From NCBI GenBank assembly GCA_937892085.1, contig CALAVD010000166.1:1-5430 (forward strand): DNA of 5,430 nt, in the 5' to 3' direction. The position numbers and the translations under genes were made by a program. The notes below the pieces were generated by a model that saw only the letters and a list, made by a program, of their open reading frames with translations, was not told where the DNA came from and did not search any database. The DNA comes from an uncultured Prevotellaceae bacterium (GTDB lineage Bacteria > Bacteroidota > Bacteroidia > Bacteroidales > Muribaculaceae). Positions 4,647 to 5,430 of this stretch are shown here, in pieces (position 1 is the stretch's first letter; each line of letters begins with the position of its first letter).

Positions 4647-5430
4647 ATGAACGAAGATATTAGTTTAAATAAATTCGTCGTAAACGAGGTTTATGGACCT
4701 CACTCTGTAATGGAGGATGGTGAGTTGATTTCATTTGATGAACAAATGGCAATCATCTCTCATTATCTCCATAATATTGGTTACAAGTCAGAAGACAAGT
4801 ATAAACGACTTGGTATTGGGCTAATTGAGGACGTGTATGACATAAAGCCTGAAAAAGTTGATAATATCAGTGTGGTATCTGATGGTTATTACTACCAAAA
4901 CTCACTATTTAAAGATTTCTTTGCAATACCGTTTCCTGCTTGTGCCTCCCCAAAATTCACATTTATAGATTTATTCGCTGGAATTGGAGGTTTCCGCATT
5001 GCCTTACAGCGAGTTGGTGGTCAGTGCGTTTTCTCATCTGAATGGGAACCTCAAGCTCAAAAAACTTACATGGCTAACTTTGGTGATATGCCTTTTGGAG
5101 ACATTACAAAGGAACGTACTAAATCGTTTATACCCGATGAATTTGACGTTTTATGCGCTGGTTTCCCTTGTCAACCATTTAGTATTTCGGGAAAACAAAA
5201 AGGCTTTGATGATACTCGCGGTACATTGTTTTTTGATATTTGTCAGATTATTAATCAAAAGAAACCAAAGGTTGTATTCCTTGAAAATGTTAAACATCTT
5301 GTACACCATGACGGTGGAAATACTTTGAGAACAATTTTGGATAAACTTTCCGAACTGGGTTATTCAGTAACATGGAAAGTTCTCAATGGAGCTGACTTTG
5401 GCGTACCTCAAAACAGGGAAAGAATTATTA
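4647..5430 (+). CDS. DNA (cytosine-5)-methyltransferase, partial at right edge
   Basis: A SAM-dependent C5-cytosine DNA methyltransferase, open at the window end with 261 residues visible. Numbering from an alternative in-frame ATG at 4626 (residue 1; the chosen ATG is residue 8): motif I FIDLFAGIGGF (113-123), motif II acidic residue Glu139, motif IV GFPCQPFS with catalytic Cys182, motif V region DDTRGTLFF (195-203), motif VI ENV (220-222), motif VIII QNRER (262-266). The target-recognition domain and motifs IX-X lie beyond the edge, so specificity cannot be read. About 108 residues precede motif I, whereas many family members begin close to it. The ATG at 4647 is preferred because 4626 lies inside the hairpin stem and the T-run/A context just before 4647 suits Bacteroidota initiation. 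The gene looks A/T-richer than trmN6, suggesting acquisition. A partner endonuclease, if any, would be further right. Confidence 0.93.
   Translation, partial: MNEDISLNKFVVNEVYGPHSVMEDGELISFDEQMAIISHYLHNIGYKSEDKYKRLGIGLIEDVYDIKPEKVDNISVVSDGYYYQNSLFKDFFAIPFPACASPKFTFIDLFAGIGGFRIALQRVGGQCVFSSEWEPQAQKTYMANFGDMPFGDITKERTKSFIPDEFDVLCAGFPCQPFSISGKQKGFDDTRGTLFFDICQIINQKKPKVVFLENVKHLVHHDGGNTLRTILDKLSELGYSVTWKVLNGADFGVPQNRERII

Noticed and set aside
4984..5328. A 114-residue + strand open frame inside the methyltransferase gene
   Set aside because: It is out of frame with the methyltransferase, whose motifs I, IV, VI and VIII are all intact in the other frame.

Overview
The window looks like chromosomal DNA of a member of the Bacteroidota, most likely order Bacteroidales. 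Five of the transcription starts inferred here carry the Bacteroidota -7 element TAnnTTTG, several with a TTTG-like -33 element 19-21 bases upstream. The genes lack clear Shine-Dalgarno sequences and have A/T-rich leaders. The first protein also resembles a lipoprotein family typical of Bacteroidales. The species cannot be named from sequence alone.

Layout from left to right: a promoter and a structured leader precede a tRNA-Arg(CCG) gene on the + strand. A strong bidirectional terminator separates the tRNA from a minus-strand lipoprotein gene (DUF4836-like, 303-1847). Upstream of that, also on the minus strand, is trmN6, a tRNA adenine-N6 methyltransferase (1942-2652). It has its own terminator, so the two minus-strand genes are probably separate transcription units. 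trmN6 is divergent from a small secreted protein of unknown function (2713-3285, + strand), and the two share a compact promoter region with back-to-back -7 boxes. The secreted-protein gene converges on a minus-strand PAS-like/LuxR-type regulator (3559-4314). The 273-base gap between them holds two 48-base direct repeats flanking a mirrored CAAC/GTTG region. The regulator is divergent from a C5-cytosine DNA methyltransferase gene (4647 to beyond the right edge), which has an N-terminal extension, is richer in A/T than trmN6, and is preceded by an RNA hairpin plus U-run ending one base before its start codon.

The genes do not form one pathway. The left four-fifths looks like ordinary housekeeping and envelope-protein DNA. 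The right end looks like the start of an accessory restriction-modification or solitary methyltransferase locus. The most interesting unexplained structures are the hairpin/U-run before the methyltransferase (possible attenuator), the repeat-flanked mirrored region at 3297-3508, and the long folded leader of the tRNA transcript.
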